Shown piece after piece: positions 1 to 10,074 of a stretch of DNA of 55,313 bases. Under the pieces are notes generated by a model. The model saw only the letters and a list, made by a program, of their open reading frames with translations, did no database searches and had not been told where the DNA came from. The first letter of the stretch is position 1; the number at the start of each line of letters is the position of its first letter. This DNA is from Coriobacteriia bacterium (GTDB taxonomy: Bacteria > Actinomycetota > Coriobacteriia > Coriobacteriales > Eggerthellaceae). The stretch is from assembly GCA_030523425.1 (NCBI GenBank), contig JAUNIP010000007.1, positions 1-55,313 of the forward strand. Reading direction: 5' to 3'. The position numbers and the translations under genes are program-made.

Positions 1-190
1 CGTCGCCGAAGGCGAGGGTCCATGCCCCAAAGCAGCACGCCTCCTTTTCCTTGCCTAAACCCCCAGCGCAGCGCCCCCATCGCGCCTCGTGCGCTCGCCC
101 AATGCAAGCGGTCCACTCCCCGGAGCAGTCCTCTCCACTCCGCGTCCTGCCGCGGCTCCGGTCCAGGTGACACGGGCGCGTCCCCTTGGG
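1..190 (-). repeat. Interspersed GC-rich repeat, reverse-oriented copy
   Basis: Read on the minus strand, this stretch carries the same ordered blocks as the repeat array at the right end of the window: a GTGTCACC...GACCGG block, a block around GCGCTGCGCTGGGG (minus-strand core at 65-74), an AGGCAAGGAAAAGGAGG block, and a TGGACCCTCGCCTTCGGCGAC block at the very edge. The copy is cut by the window edge. Short reading frames run through it on both strands but lack ribosome binding sites, so I do not call a gene. Function unknown. Confidence 0.75.
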
Positions 191-297
191 GCCTCCGGTC
201 GGAATGGTGTGCGCGCGTGGTTTCCGCAGGTCAGGGCTTCGGGATGTTCCTATGCTGTTGGAAGTGGCATCCCCTTGTTGCCCAAAGTATCAGTTTG

Positions 298-326
298 TTG
301 ACAAAACGCTTGTTGTTGCATGTTAG
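298..326 (+). promoter_or_regulatory. Possible promoter of the prepilin-like operon
   Basis: A perfect TTGACA lies at 298-303. It is followed after 17 bases by TGTTAG (321-326), a weak -10. Other AT-rich candidates lie further down, including an extended-type TGGTAGACT near 350. The region 190-504 holds no recognised gene or riboswitch. The assignment to the downstream operon rests on position only. Confidence 0.35.
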
Positions 327-504
327 AGGCTAATAATTACGCGAAAAATGGTAGACTAACAGCGATTATATTGATACGTATGTTGGCGGCTGCCCGCTTG
401 TGTGTTGTAGGGGCGGTGCGGCTGTACACCGCGGAATGGTTGCGCCTGATGGGGCGCTTGCATGGAAAGACTGGCTTGGGCTGGTCGGGAAGTGGCGGAA
501 CGGC

Positions 505-3500
505 ATGTTTGCACGGCGGCAACAAACGCATACGCGCGGCGCGAAGCGCCAGGCGGCCTCGCGGCCCGCGGCGGCCCCGCGCGCGGCACGCGGCCGGGCG
601 GGCTTTACGCTGGCCGAATTGCTGCTTACCGTGGGCATCCTGGTCATCTTGTTTGCCTTGGTGGCCATCAACGTGGTGCAGTGGCAGAAGAACCTGCGTC
701 AAACGGAGCTGGACGGCAAGGCCGAGGTGGTGTACACCGCGGTTCAAAACGCCCTGTCCAAGAAGATGGCCGCTGGTGCCACCAGCTGCTATGATCCCGA
801 CTTAAGCGAATCTAACGGCGTGGCGCCCTTCCCCAATGCCGAAGACATCCCCAGCGACGCCGATCCTGATGTGGATCTCATCAAGCCGGGGGACATTTAC
901 TACTTCACCTCTAACGACAAGGACAGCCAAGGCCATGCCGCCTACGTGCTGGTTGACGACAACACCATCGATGGCAACGCCCACTGGGTGGTGGAGTTCG
1001 ACCCTGCTAGCGCCACCGTGTACTCGGTGTTCTACAGCGAAAACTTGGCGAACTGCGCTACTGGCTACGCGTACGACGCCTTCGGCGAATACAACACCAG
1101 CCTGCGCTATCGGGACAACCGACTGAAGGACGGCGCTCGAGTGGGTTATTACGGCGGCGGATCTGCCAATTCCGGCGACGTGACCAAAATTACTCCCAGG
1201 ATTACCGTGATCAACGCGGAAAAGCTGGTGGCCAACCTGTCGGTGAGCGTGCCATCCTCTGCCGGAACTAGTTCGCCGGTATTCGAAGTGACGCTGAAAG
1301 ACGCCGAGGGCAACACCTACATTCAGTATTTCACCTACGGCCAGCCCACGGTTGAAGGCAACACGAAGAACTATCCTGTCAACAGCGCCTCTATGACAAA
1401 GCTAGGCCGCACCTACAGCGTGGCGCTCACGTTGGACGACCTAAGCGAAGAGGCCACCCGATTTGTGAACCAGTACGGTAGCAAGGCAACCATCACGGGC
1501 GATGGCAACAATGCGCTTGATGCCGGCACCGAGCTTACCATCACGCTGAAGGTTTCTGTCCCCAGCGACTGGAAGCTTGATTCCGGCACCGCCGATGAGT
1601 CCATAACCAACAGCCTGTTCGCCGATAAAAGCACGGCAAATGCGGCTTATGTCAGCTGTGTTCGCCACCTGCAGAACCTTGACAACAGCTCTGGTGTAAC
1701 CGATGCCATTACTACGGCCGTCCAAACCGACAACCTGTCCTTTGTGGCAAGCGCTGATAAGGAAGGCCTGTGGGATTGGGCCGAGACCTACTGCGGCGCC
1801 GGTAGCGAAAAGGCCGCATACTTCAATGGGCTGTCGGAGGGTAAAGCCAACTTCAAGCCCATCAGCAACAGCCATTTGGGTAGCACTAACCCGAACACCT
1901 TCTACGACGGCGGCGACCATATCATCAAGAACTTCTTCACTGATGCCTCGGTGAAGGGCGATGAATACACGGGCCTGTTCGCCAGCGCCTACGGCAACAT
2001 CAAGGACCTGACCATGACTGGCACTCGCGTGCTGGCGGGTGCAAGCACCAAGGCTGCGGCCGCGCTGGTGGGCCATGCCACCCGGAACGTGGGCATCAAC
2101 AACGTGCAGGTGTACCTTGCGGCCGAAGACATCAACGGCATCCCTGGCGCTGCGGCCGACAAGTACCAATACACCTGGATTGGCGATAACGGCAGCAGCA
2201 GCCTGAATGTGGGCGGCCTGATTGGCGAAGTGACAGGCGGAACGGTTTCCATCTTCCGCAGCAGCGCGGCCGCCACGGTCGGCGCCTTCAACAACTCGGC
2301 CAACACCGCGGGCGGCCTGGTGGGCAACGTCACGGGCGGCATTGTGGAAATTAGCGAATCCTTCGCCGACTGCTATCTGCGCGGCACAAGGGCGGGCGGC
2401 CTGGTGGGCGTAGCGCCTATCGCGTCGTCGGTTTCCACCGTCGACGACACCTCGACCATGGCAAATGCCAGCTCGGCCGTGCGTATCCAGAACAGCTACG
2501 CCGCGGGCTTCATTACCTCTACAGACGCGGGCGCCGGCATGGTGAACGGCGGTGCCTGGGTAAAGAACAGCTACACCATCTTGGGCTTCTTGAACAACGG
2601 CACGAGTACCTACCAAGCTGTCACTGCCAGCGACGAGGTGCAAAATCGCACGGTGTTCTATTTGACGCAGGCGGCAAACGGCGGCAAGAAGCAGGGCACC
2701 TCTATTACGAGCGATACCATGACCAACGTGCTTTCTACCTTGGGCAGCGGTTTCCGGATGAAGAGTTCGCCGGGCCCTTACAACCTGATGGGCCAGACGC
2801 TTACCGCCTACACGTACCCAGAAACGGCGGCGCTGGCGCACCATGGTGACTGGGCGGCCGACTTCCAATCGGGCGCGCTGGTGTACTACGAAACCTACGA
2901 CAACAACACCGTGGGTTTCTACGGCGGCAACGTCGACTCTAGCCTGCGGTCAGACAACGGCGTAAAGGCCACGGGCGACGGCTATGGCCTGGTGTACAGG
3001 CTTAACTCCACCAACCTGCCAGATTCGGTGGAAGTTATCATCCCCGACATCAACACAAGCGAAACGCTTGGCATCAGCGGCGTCACCCCCGCCTATACGA
3101 AGCAGGTGGGCGATTACACCTATGGCATCTATCCGCTTTCCACCGCAACCGTCAATGCTGCTACTACCAGCGGCGAATTCTATATGCGCGCCACACTCAA
3201 CACCATATCTGGCGGCCAGACCATCGATACCGCGTGCTACGACTTCAACCCCTACTTCGCGCACACGCAGGTAGGTCCTGTGGATGCCGATCGGCCCCGC
3301 ACCCAGATTACGACCGACAACAACACCATCGCAGTGCGCACGGCGCGCCACACCTACGACCTTAGCATCTACTACGACCAGTATGCGGGTGCCACGGCCG
3401 TCGCCACGTTCCTGCAGGGGCGCGACATCGACTACGCCACCTACAACTGGGACGGATTTAGCCTTGCGGGCTCAAGCGTATCCAGCCAAGATCCCATCGC

Positions 3501-6500
3501 GGGCGGGAAAACGCCCTTCCAGGCCATCTACGACGGCCAGTGCCACTGGATCCAAAACGTCAGCTTCATCAGTCGAGACGGCAATTATATAGGCATGTTC
3601 GGCCGCAACCAGGGCACCATTCAGAATGTGGTGTTGCTGGCTGCCTACGACCCCGACAAAGCCACCAACTATTACGTGCAGCGTAAGCAAAACCTAACGG
3701 GCGAAACGGTGTACATGGGCATCTTGGTGGGCTTGAACGAGCGCACCGAAAGCCAAACGGGGCGCATCAGCAACTGCGCCGTTTCTGGCTACTACGTTGC
3801 GGGGTCTGACGCCACCCTGCACGCCTATTCCAACAGCACCCTGTATGTAGGCGGCCTGGTGGGCCAAAACGCCGGCGTCGTTTCCACCAGCACCGCTGAC
3901 TGCCCGGCCATCCGCCTGTCTGCCCTGTACGCCAACGTGGCCATCGGCGGCCTGGTGGGGCGCAATACCGCAGCCGGCACCATCGACCACTGCTACGACC
4001 TGGGCTACATAGAAGTGGCCGAATCCAAGGGCGGATCGGTGGCCATCAGCGGCTTTGCGGGCGTGAATGCGGGCGTTATCTCCAACAGCTACTGCGCCAC
4101 GGCTCTCACCGCCAGCGGCGAAACCGCCGTGGCGTATGGCTTCGCCCCCCGCGGCGGCCTGACGTCGGATTCTGGCTATCTGAACAAGGGCACCTACACC
4201 TATGTGGGTCAGATGCACGCCTTCGACTTCACCAGCCCCGCCGGCACCAGCCGCACCTATTCTTGGCTGCGAGATACGGCCGATAACGATGGCGTGAAGC
4301 CTGATATTAGCTATGACTTCAACCTGTCCACAGACGACCAATATCCGTTCCCCGCCGTGGTCACCAACCGCGCTGGCCAGCTGGTGCACTATGGCGACTG
4401 GCTGGAAAACAAGGCCTTAGGCACCATGGGCGTGTTCTACTGGGAGCACGAAGAGTACGGCACCAACAACGGCTACCACCTTACGTTTATCGGCACAGAT
4501 GGAGGCGATAGCGCAGGCGGCACGTCGCTGTGCACCGCCCACGATGATGGCGGCATCGTCACCGAATATGGGTACGGGTATTACTATCAGGACGAAGGGT
4601 CTGTTGAAATTACGTCCAACAGTGGCATTGCGTACTCGGGCGACACCTTCAACACTACTGCTTCTGATGCTTTGCATGAGCAGATGGACGGCTATTACTT
4701 CCATGCATATACCACACGCACTGCGGCTGAGGCCCGCAAGGCCGATTACATCTGCCTGACTGGTGACGGCAACCAAAACGGCACGTTAACACTTACGTAT
4801 ACGGCCAACACTTCGGGCATTGGCACCGACTACACCTACACGGTGTCGCCGTTCTTCGCCAACGCTATGAGCACGCTGGGCGGGCCTACGCTGACGGCAT
4901 CTGACGGCACTTCAACCGACTACTCCGTCACTCCGGGCAAAGCCGACAACAAGTACGAGATCCGCAGTGCCACCCAGCTGCAGTACCTGAACTGGAACAG
5001 CAAAGAAAATACAACCAGTGAGTGGCTGAATTACGCGGATTATGTAAGTAACGGCAATAAGGTGCCAGATAAATGGTCTGCCTTTACTTACCTTGGCTAT
5101 GTGCCAGGCAAGACAAGCGGAAGTCAGGCAAAGTATTACTTTAACCAGACACACGATACGAATGCCGATATGGCAGTCAACTCTGGCACAACAGCAGCCG
5201 GCAGTGAGTTTACGCCAATCGGATCATTCTGTGAATTGAATCCCAACAATAACGCTACAGTCGCTGCGGCATATTTTAATGGCACCTATAACGGAAACAA
5301 CTACCAGATCAAGAATGTTGAGATCTGCAGTAGGTCCCAGGGTGTGGGATTATTTGGCATCACAATCAGTGCCGATATACAGAACATCATCCTGTATTCC
5401 GACAAGGGGAATAAGATACAGACGAGTTCTGATTCGAAATATGCATCCGATGGAACCGGTAACAGAAACTGGTACTGTATGGGTGGTCTGGCCGGTGTAG
5501 CGGCCATTGGCAACAGCTCTACCGGCGGAAGCGCCGTCTTTAAGAACTGCACCGTTTCGGGATATGTGATCCGCGATAACCGTAATGACTGCGGTTACGG
5601 CGGAACCAATATGGGCGGCTTCGTTGGCCTTACCAATGTGGGAATCAGTGCCTGCTCTGCTGCGACAGATATTCAAGTTCAGCCGAATTACTCTAACAGC
5701 AGCAGAAATATTCGTGTTGGCGGCCTGGCCGGCAATTTCCGGGGAGCAACCCTGGAAAACTGTTACTCAGGCGGCTCGATTTCATCTACAACTGCCAACA
5801 GTACCAGCATCCATGTAGGCGGCCTGGTGGGCGGATGGTTCATGAGGACGAATGGAAACCTGCCAAATACGAGTAATGGCCTCTTTGGCGCCCTGACTGC
5901 GAAACCGACAGTAAGCAACTGCTACACCTATGCCGACCTTTCGGGATGTACAGGGTCCAGCGTGAAAACCATATGTCCGGTGGTTTCCAACTGCAACAAC
6001 GAGAACACCAACAACAACTTCACGGTTTCCAACTGCTATTATTATCCGCCGAAGACGGTGGCGTATAAGCAGCGCACGGTGGACAACAACAATACATTGG
6101 CTATACCGGTCACCTACGACCAGCTTGCCGGCACAGCCAACCTGACCTCCGGCAGCTATTCGGGCCGGGACATCTTGACGGCCCTCAACGTTGGCGCGGC
6201 GGCGGCATCTGGCGCATGGGATTGGGTTACCAAAGTTGACAACGCTGGTGTCGCCATCGACGGCAAGTACAGTTTCCCGGCGGGCAATGCCGCGCTCGAA
6301 GGCAAGAATTACCCGTTCCCCACGGTGGTGCGCCAGAAAGACCTGACGTTCAGCACGGTCGACAGCCCCGTGATGGTGAACGTGCACTACGGCGACTGGC
6401 CAATTGATGGCCCGTACTGGGAAGACGGCCGCACCACGCTGGATATCTTCGATGATATGCACGTTGACGGCTGGGCCAAGCAGACCTTCTACTTGAACCC

Positions 6501-9075
6501 CAACGGCAAGACCATTGACTTGGAGCTGGCCGATATCAAGGTTGACGACTCTTCGAAGGCTGAAGTGGAAAGCGTTACTTGGAACGCCGACACGGGACTT
6601 TGGGAAGTGGTGGTGCGCGCGAAGAACGTGGGCGTGACCGATCTTACGGCTTCAGGCAAACTTAGCGACGGCACTGACTGGTCGTCTGTCTTCACGCTGG
6701 AAATTACGGCCAACATAACGGTTGAGGCCGATCCTTCTGCGCCGATTATTGCCGACGGGGCTTCCCAGGACGTCGCGCTGACGGCGAAGTCCGCCAACGA
6801 CACGGCCTACGAGACCAACAGAAACACCACCTGGAAGGTGAGCGTGCTAGATCCAGACTTGGCGGACTTGCTGGATCTTACGCAGAAGGACGAAAGGGAT
6901 AACAAGAACGTCTGGAATGTGAAGCGTGAGGGCAACGGCGAGGTGCAGGTACGAGCCACCTTCAGCTACAAGTACAATGACGTAACCATCGAATCCGACT
7001 GCTTCATAGAGGTGCTGCAGCCCGACGCCGTGGGCCTGTCTAACGGCACTACCTACAACGCTGCCGACCTGGTTGATGCCGGCAACGTGGCTGGCAAGGG
7101 CACCTCATACGCCGTGGACATCCCCAAGCCCACCGCCGAAGGCTGGGACTACTTCCTGTACCTAAGCCAGGGCCAGGACAAGGCCAACCACTTTGCCGAC
7201 TACAAGGTCAACAGCGTGACGGCAAGCGCCGGCCTGCTTGGGCCCACCGAGACGTACACCGCTGCCACGGGCGCCACCGACACCACGAATGTGTACGACC
7301 AGGGCAACGACGACGGCTTCCACATCGAACTGGCGAAAGATGCTACCCACGATGACTTGTACGAATACCTGACGGGCACCATCTATTACCGCTCGACAAG
7401 CTCCAACGCCTCGGAAATGAGTGTGGATTTGACCTTCGAGCTGCAAAAGGACACGTCTGTCTATACGCTAACCATCCCGCTCAGCGTGCGCGTGGTGAAG
7501 CCCGTGACGGTGACGTACCAAGTTGATGACACCAGTGGGGCAATAGGCGACAATATCGTACGCTCTGCGTTTAGCGGTTCCTACACGCTGATTACCGGCG
7601 CCGAACTGGGTAGTTGGACCTTCCCCAGCGGCCAGTGCTTGGCAGGCTGGGTGAAGCGCGGCGGCGACGGCACCGTCTACCAGCCCGGCGAAACCGTCCA
7701 AATAGACGGCGACACCACCTTCACGCCCACCTGGAAGAACTTGGCGGCCACGTTCTATGGCAATGGCGCGCTGATTAACGGGCAGGAAACGTACGAGTAT
7801 GTGTTTGATCAGTGGACACCGAGTGTCAGCTTGGCGACCGTTACCGATATGATGACTGCGCCCGAGGGCTATACCCTGTCTGGCTGGAATACAGCGGCGG
7901 ATGGGCGAGGCACCAGCTTTAAAAATTATGATTACGTTGCTGCGTCTTCACTTGCGCCTGGGTATGCGCTGTATGCTCAGTGGACGCCGAAGACCTACAC
8001 CATTGCCTTGCAGAGCGAAGAGGTATCGCCTTGGTATGTTCGGATGCAGAATGCTGCCACATACGACAGTCCTGTGTTGGATGCTTCCAGCTACACCAAC
8101 CATTTCACCAGGGCGGGCTACAAGCTTGTGGGCTTTGCCGATGCTAAAGAAAACGGCGTGATGGTGCTTTCTGTGGGTGACGATGGCAGCCTTGGCTATA
8201 TCCCCGGCGTGGCTGGCTACACCAATGCAAACGGTTGCTGGGTGCATGACAGCGACTGCAATCTTTACACGCAATGGGAGCCTGTGAACTACGAGCTCAG
8301 CTTCAAAGGCAACGCGCCCAACGACACTGCTACGGTGGATGGCGTGCCTGAAACCCAGACGATTGGCGAGACAGGCACGTTCAGCGGCATCACTGATCCC
8401 ACCTGCGAAGGCTACAAGTTCGCTGGCTGGGCTACCAGTTCTACGGGCGATGTGGCGTACAGTTCTGCCGACCTGAATGGCAAGACGCCTTCGCAGCTAG
8501 CCGACTGGTCAACCGATTCCACCATGACCCTATACGCCCGCTGGTACAAGACGCAGAATGCGTTTGTGGATGTGACCAGCGGCGGCCTGGTGGCTGGGCA
8601 GATGTATTACCTTTCCAACAACAATGATGTTGACACTGTTGGTACCCTGCTGGGTCATGCGAACGATGCGGTTTCCAGTTCGTACGTTACTTACGCAGCT
8701 GTCAACGGGGTAAAGCGCGCCAGTGATGGTAGCGATGTTACCAACGCGGTGCTGGTGACCGGCAATATTTCCGACTGCGAATGGACGGTGTTGGGAAGCG
8801 GAGACAACCGGCAGATTTCCTACCGCGACGCAAATGATACAACGCGCTATCTAAGCTATAACGGCTCCAGCATGATTAACGCGACCACTGCTTGCAACTG
8901 GAGGCTGGCCAAAGGCTACAAGCTTCGCAACTATTCATTCATGATTAACAGCACAAACCCCTATTTGTGGCGCGACGACACCATTGGTTGGTATCTAAGC
9001 GATACAAGCAATGGCTCTGCCACTATTACGCTCTACCAGCTCGTGGAAGTCTACGACCCCAACACCCTGGTCTAA
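505..9075 (+). CDS. Giant prepilin-like surface adhesin with GLUG and InlB-type repeats
   Basis: About 2,856 residues from ATG 505, chosen because it leaves a short basic leader of 33 residues ending in Gly. This is followed by FTLAELLLTV, a type III (type IV pilin) signal with Glu at +5; earlier in-frame ATGs at 400 and 436 give longer leaders. After the hydrophobic helix come three long modules of beta-helix-like GLUG repeats (GGLVG-type motifs). Each module closes with an H(H/Y)GDW motif, at residues about 779, 1295 and 1961. Then come Ig-like segments, InlB/Listeria-Bacteroides-type repeats with GW and LYxxW motifs near residues 2390-2720, and a C-terminal beta-rich domain. Type IV pilins and pseudopilins are usually 130-250 residues, so a giant extracellular domain on a pilin stem is odd. 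The gene is co-transcribed with three small pilin-like genes. Likely role: adhesin displayed at, or processed by, a type IV pilus-like machine (inference). No ATPase, platform protein or prepilin peptidase is present in this window. Confidence 0.85.
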   Translation: MFARRQQTHTRGAKRQAASRPAAAPRAARGRAGFTLAELLLTVGILVILFALVAINVVQWQKNLRQTELDGKAEVVYTAVQNALSKKMAAGATSCYDPDLSESNGVAPFPNAEDIPSDADPDVDLIKPGDIYYFTSNDKDSQGHAAYVLVDDNTIDGNAHWVVEFDPASATVYSVFYSENLANCATGYAYDAFGEYNTSLRYRDNRLKDGARVGYYGGGSANSGDVTKITPRITVINAEKLVANLSVSVPSSAGTSSPVFEVTLKDAEGNTYIQYFTYGQPTVEGNTKNYPVNSASMTKLGRTYSVALTLDDLSEEATRFVNQYGSKATITGDGNNALDAGTELTITLKVSVPSDWKLDSGTADESITNSLFADKSTANAAYVSCVRHLQNLDNSSGVTDAITTAVQTDNLSFVASADKEGLWDWAETYCGAGSEKAAYFNGLSEGKANFKPISNSHLGSTNPNTFYDGGDHIIKNFFTDASVKGDEYTGLFASAYGNIKDLTMTGTRVLAGASTKAAAALVGHATRNVGINNVQVYLAAEDINGIPGAAADKYQYTWIGDNGSSSLNVGGLIGEVTGGTVSIFRSSAAATVGAFNNSANTAGGLVGNVTGGIVEISESFADCYLRGTRAGGLVGVAPIASSVSTVDDTSTMANASSAVRIQNSYAAGFITSTDAGAGMVNGGAWVKNSYTILGFLNNGTSTYQAVTASDEVQNRTVFYLTQAANGGKKQGTSITSDTMTNVLSTLGSGFRMKSSPGPYNLMGQTLTAYTYPETAALAHHGDWAADFQSGALVYYETYDNNTVGFYGGNVDSSLRSDNGVKATGDGYGLVYRLNSTNLPDSVEVIIPDINTSETLGISGVTPAYTKQVGDYTYGIYPLSTATVNAATTSGEFYMRATLNTISGGQTIDTACYDFNPYFAHTQVGPVDADRPRTQITTDNNTIAVRTARHTYDLSIYYDQYAGATAVATFLQGRDIDYATYNWDGFSLAGSSVSSQDPIAGGKTPFQAIYDGQCHWIQNVSFISRDGNYIGMFGRNQGTIQNVVLLAAYDPDKATNYYVQRKQNLTGETVYMGILVGLNERTESQTGRISNCAVSGYYVAGSDATLHAYSNSTLYVGGLVGQNAGVVSTSTADCPAIRLSALYANVAIGGLVGRNTAAGTIDHCYDLGYIEVAESKGGSVAISGFAGVNAGVISNSYCATALTASGETAVAYGFAPRGGLTSDSGYLNKGTYTYVGQMHAFDFTSPAGTSRTYSWLRDTADNDGVKPDISYDFNLSTDDQYPFPAVVTNRAGQLVHYGDWLENKALGTMGVFYWEHEEYGTNNGYHLTFIGTDGGDSAGGTSLCTAHDDGGIVTEYGYGYYYQDEGSVEITSNSGIAYSGDTFNTTASDALHEQMDGYYFHAYTTRTAAEARKADYICLTGDGNQNGTLTLTYTANTSGIGTDYTYTVSPFFANAMSTLGGPTLTASDGTSTDYSVTPGKADNKYEIRSATQLQYLNWNSKENTTSEWLNYADYVSNGNKVPDKWSAFTYLGYVPGKTSGSQAKYYFNQTHDTNADMAVNSGTTAAGSEFTPIGSFCELNPNNNATVAAAYFNGTYNGNNYQIKNVEICSRSQGVGLFGITISADIQNIILYSDKGNKIQTSSDSKYASDGTGNRNWYCMGGLAGVAAIGNSSTGGSAVFKNCTVSGYVIRDNRNDCGYGGTNMGGFVGLTNVGISACSAATDIQVQPNYSNSSRNIRVGGLAGNFRGATLENCYSGGSISSTTANSTSIHVGGLVGGWFMRTNGNLPNTSNGLFGALTAKPTVSNCYTYADLSGCTGSSVKTICPVVSNCNNENTNNNFTVSNCYYYPPKTVAYKQRTVDNNNTLAIPVTYDQLAGTANLTSGSYSGRDILTALNVGAAAASGAWDWVTKVDNAGVAIDGKYSFPAGNAALEGKNYPFPTVVRQKDLTFSTVDSPVMVNVHYGDWPIDGPYWEDGRTTLDIFDDMHVDGWAKQTFYLNPNGKTIDLELADIKVDDSSKAEVESVTWNADTGLWEVVVRAKNVGVTDLTASGKLSDGTDWSSVFTLEITANITVEADPSAPIIADGASQDVALTAKSANDTAYETNRNTTWKVSVLDPDLADLLDLTQKDERDNKNVWNVKREGNGEVQVRATFSYKYNDVTIESDCFIEVLQPDAVGLSNGTTYNAADLVDAGNVAGKGTSYAVDIPKPTAEGWDYFLYLSQGQDKANHFADYKVNSVTASAGLLGPTETYTAATGATDTTNVYDQGNDDGFHIELAKDATHDDLYEYLTGTIYYRSTSSNASEMSVDLTFELQKDTSVYTLTIPLSVRVVKPVTVTYQVDDTSGAIGDNIVRSAFSGSYTLITGAELGSWTFPSGQCLAGWVKRGGDGTVYQPGETVQIDGDTTFTPTWKNLAATFYGNGALINGQETYEYVFDQWTPSVSLATVTDMMTAPEGYTLSGWNTAADGRGTSFKNYDYVAASSLAPGYALYAQWTPKTYTIALQSEEVSPWYVRMQNAATYDSPVLDASSYTNHFTRAGYKLVGFADAKENGVMVLSVGDDGSLGYIPGVAGYTNANGCWVHDSDCNLYTQWEPVNYELSFKGNAPNDTATVDGVPETQTIGETGTFSGITDPTCEGYKFAGWATSSTGDVAYSSADLNGKTPSQLADWSTDSTMTLYARWYKTQNAFVDVTSGGLVAGQMYYLSNNNDVDTVGTLLGHANDAVSSSYVTYAAVNGVKRASDGSDVTNAVLVTGNISDCEWTVLGSGDNRQISYRDANDTTRYLSYNGSSMINATTACNWRLAKGYKLRNYSFMINSTNPYLWRDDTIGWYLSDTSNGSATITLYQLVEVYDPNTLV
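4960..6000 (+). other. Compositionally distinct module inside the giant adhesin gene
   Basis: Within the adhesin frame, this stretch (module three, beginning near the YEIRSATQLQYLNW segment) uses many A- and T-ending codons such as GGA, ACA, GCA, CCA, AAT and ATA. The flanking modules use GC-ending codons. The reading frame is continuous across both edges. The pattern looks like a domain acquired from a lower-GC donor and joined in frame. The boundaries are estimated by eye. Confidence 0.5.
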
Positions 9076-9077
9076 CC

Positions 9078-9692
9078 ATGCGCAAACTTCGCAACATACT
9101 GACTGACCAGCGGGGCGCGTCTATCTTCTTCGCCCTGTTCGCCTTCCTGGTGATGGCGATGGTTTCGTGCTTGATTGTGACTGCGGCGCTTAGCGGCGTC
9201 ACGCGGGTGAACAGCGACCGCGCGGCGCAGCAGGCGCACCTGCAGCTAACGTCCGCCGCCCAGCTGGTGGAAAACCAGCTTGAAGGGGCAACCACCACGG
9301 TGGTGTATGACATAAACTCCACCACTAAAGCCAGGGAGCTTAACAAAGTTTCATCCGCCGGAACGTTTCTAGCTTCGGAGCTGGATGACGCCGTGGAGTA
9401 TGTCATCACCCATGGGAAGACCTATGAGTCAAAAGGTTCGGTGTTTTCGCTTACATCGGACAACCAAGATTTAGGTACCGTGAAGGTGTCTATGACCTTA
9501 AGCGATGAAAATGCCACAGCGGTGGACTTCGATCCGCAGTACAAGGCCATTTTCACCCTTGCGCTGGAAGGTTCGGACGACCAGCTGTATCTGGAGGCAG
9601 ATGGCAACAGTGTGAAGCCAACATCGCAAGGATCCACTGAAACATGGGAATACGACTGGGGTTCCCTCAAGATCAACACGGCGGGGGTGTAG
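9078..9692 (+). CDS. Membrane-anchored pilus assembly-like protein (PilX/TadE-like N-terminus)
   Basis: 204 residues from ATG 9078, two bases after the adhesin stop codon. The N-terminus is short and basic, then RGASIFFALFAFLVMAMVS forms one hydrophobic helix. A helical stretch and a beta-rich C-terminal domain with many acidic residues follow. This is the layout of minor pilins or PilX-like assembly proteins. The +5 Glu expected of a classical prepilin is missing, so processing by a prepilin peptidase is uncertain. Tight spacing to both neighbours implies one transcript. Exact family not recognised. Confidence 0.7.
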   Translation: MRKLRNILTDQRGASIFFALFAFLVMAMVSCLIVTAALSGVTRVNSDRAAQQAHLQLTSAAQLVENQLEGATTTVVYDINSTTKARELNKVSSAGTFLASELDDAVEYVITHGKTYESKGSVFSLTSDNQDLGTVKVSMTLSDENATAVDFDPQYKAIFTLALEGSDDQLYLEADGNSVKPTSQGSTETWEYDWGSLKINTAGV

Positions 9693-9693
9693 T

Positions 9694-10074
9694 ATGCGCA
9701 CGTCTTTCAACATACCTGCACCGCGCCTGGGCCGCCCTGCCGCCCGCGGTTTGCGCGCTCGCATCGCGGCGCTGCGCACTAACACGGCGGGGGAGACCAT
9801 AGTGGAGGCGCTGGTTTCCATGCTGATTGTGTCGGTGGCCTTCGTGATGCTGTGCACCGCCATTGTGTCTGCTGCTAATGTGAATGCCAAGCTTGACAAC
9901 CAGGATACCGCCTTTGTGGTGGATGCGTCCGCAACGCCTAACGCTGCGCAGGTGACTATCAACCACGCTGACCCGGATGCCGACGACGCGAACGTGGCTG
10001 TGGACGTGTACACCTCTGCTGACGAAAACCACTACGTGTACTACACCGTCAACAGTGATACGGGGGGCAACTAA
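9694..10074 (+). CDS. Prepilin-like protein
   Basis: 126 residues, starting one base after the preceding stop and preceded by GGGGGTG. A basic, Ala/Arg-rich leader of about 32 residues ends in AG and is followed by ETIVEALVSMLIVSVAFVML. Gly at -1 and Glu at +5 before a hydrophobic helix fit the type IV prepilin pattern, although +1 is Glu rather than Phe or Met. The small C-terminal domain carries one VxVDVYTSADE-type strand region. Likely a minor pilin of the same operon. Confidence 0.7.
   Translation: MRTSFNIPAPRLGRPAARGLRARIAALRTNTAGETIVEALVSMLIVSVAFVMLCTAIVSAANVNAKLDNQDTAFVVDASATPNAAQVTINHADPDADDANVAVDVYTSADENHYVYYTVNSDTGGN

Noticed and set aside
1441-2868. A 475-codon minus-strand frame inside the adhesin gene
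   Set aside because: It is a shadow of the strongly biased plus-strand gene: the forward frame carries the GGLVG repeats and prepilin signal, while the reverse product has no recognisable domain.
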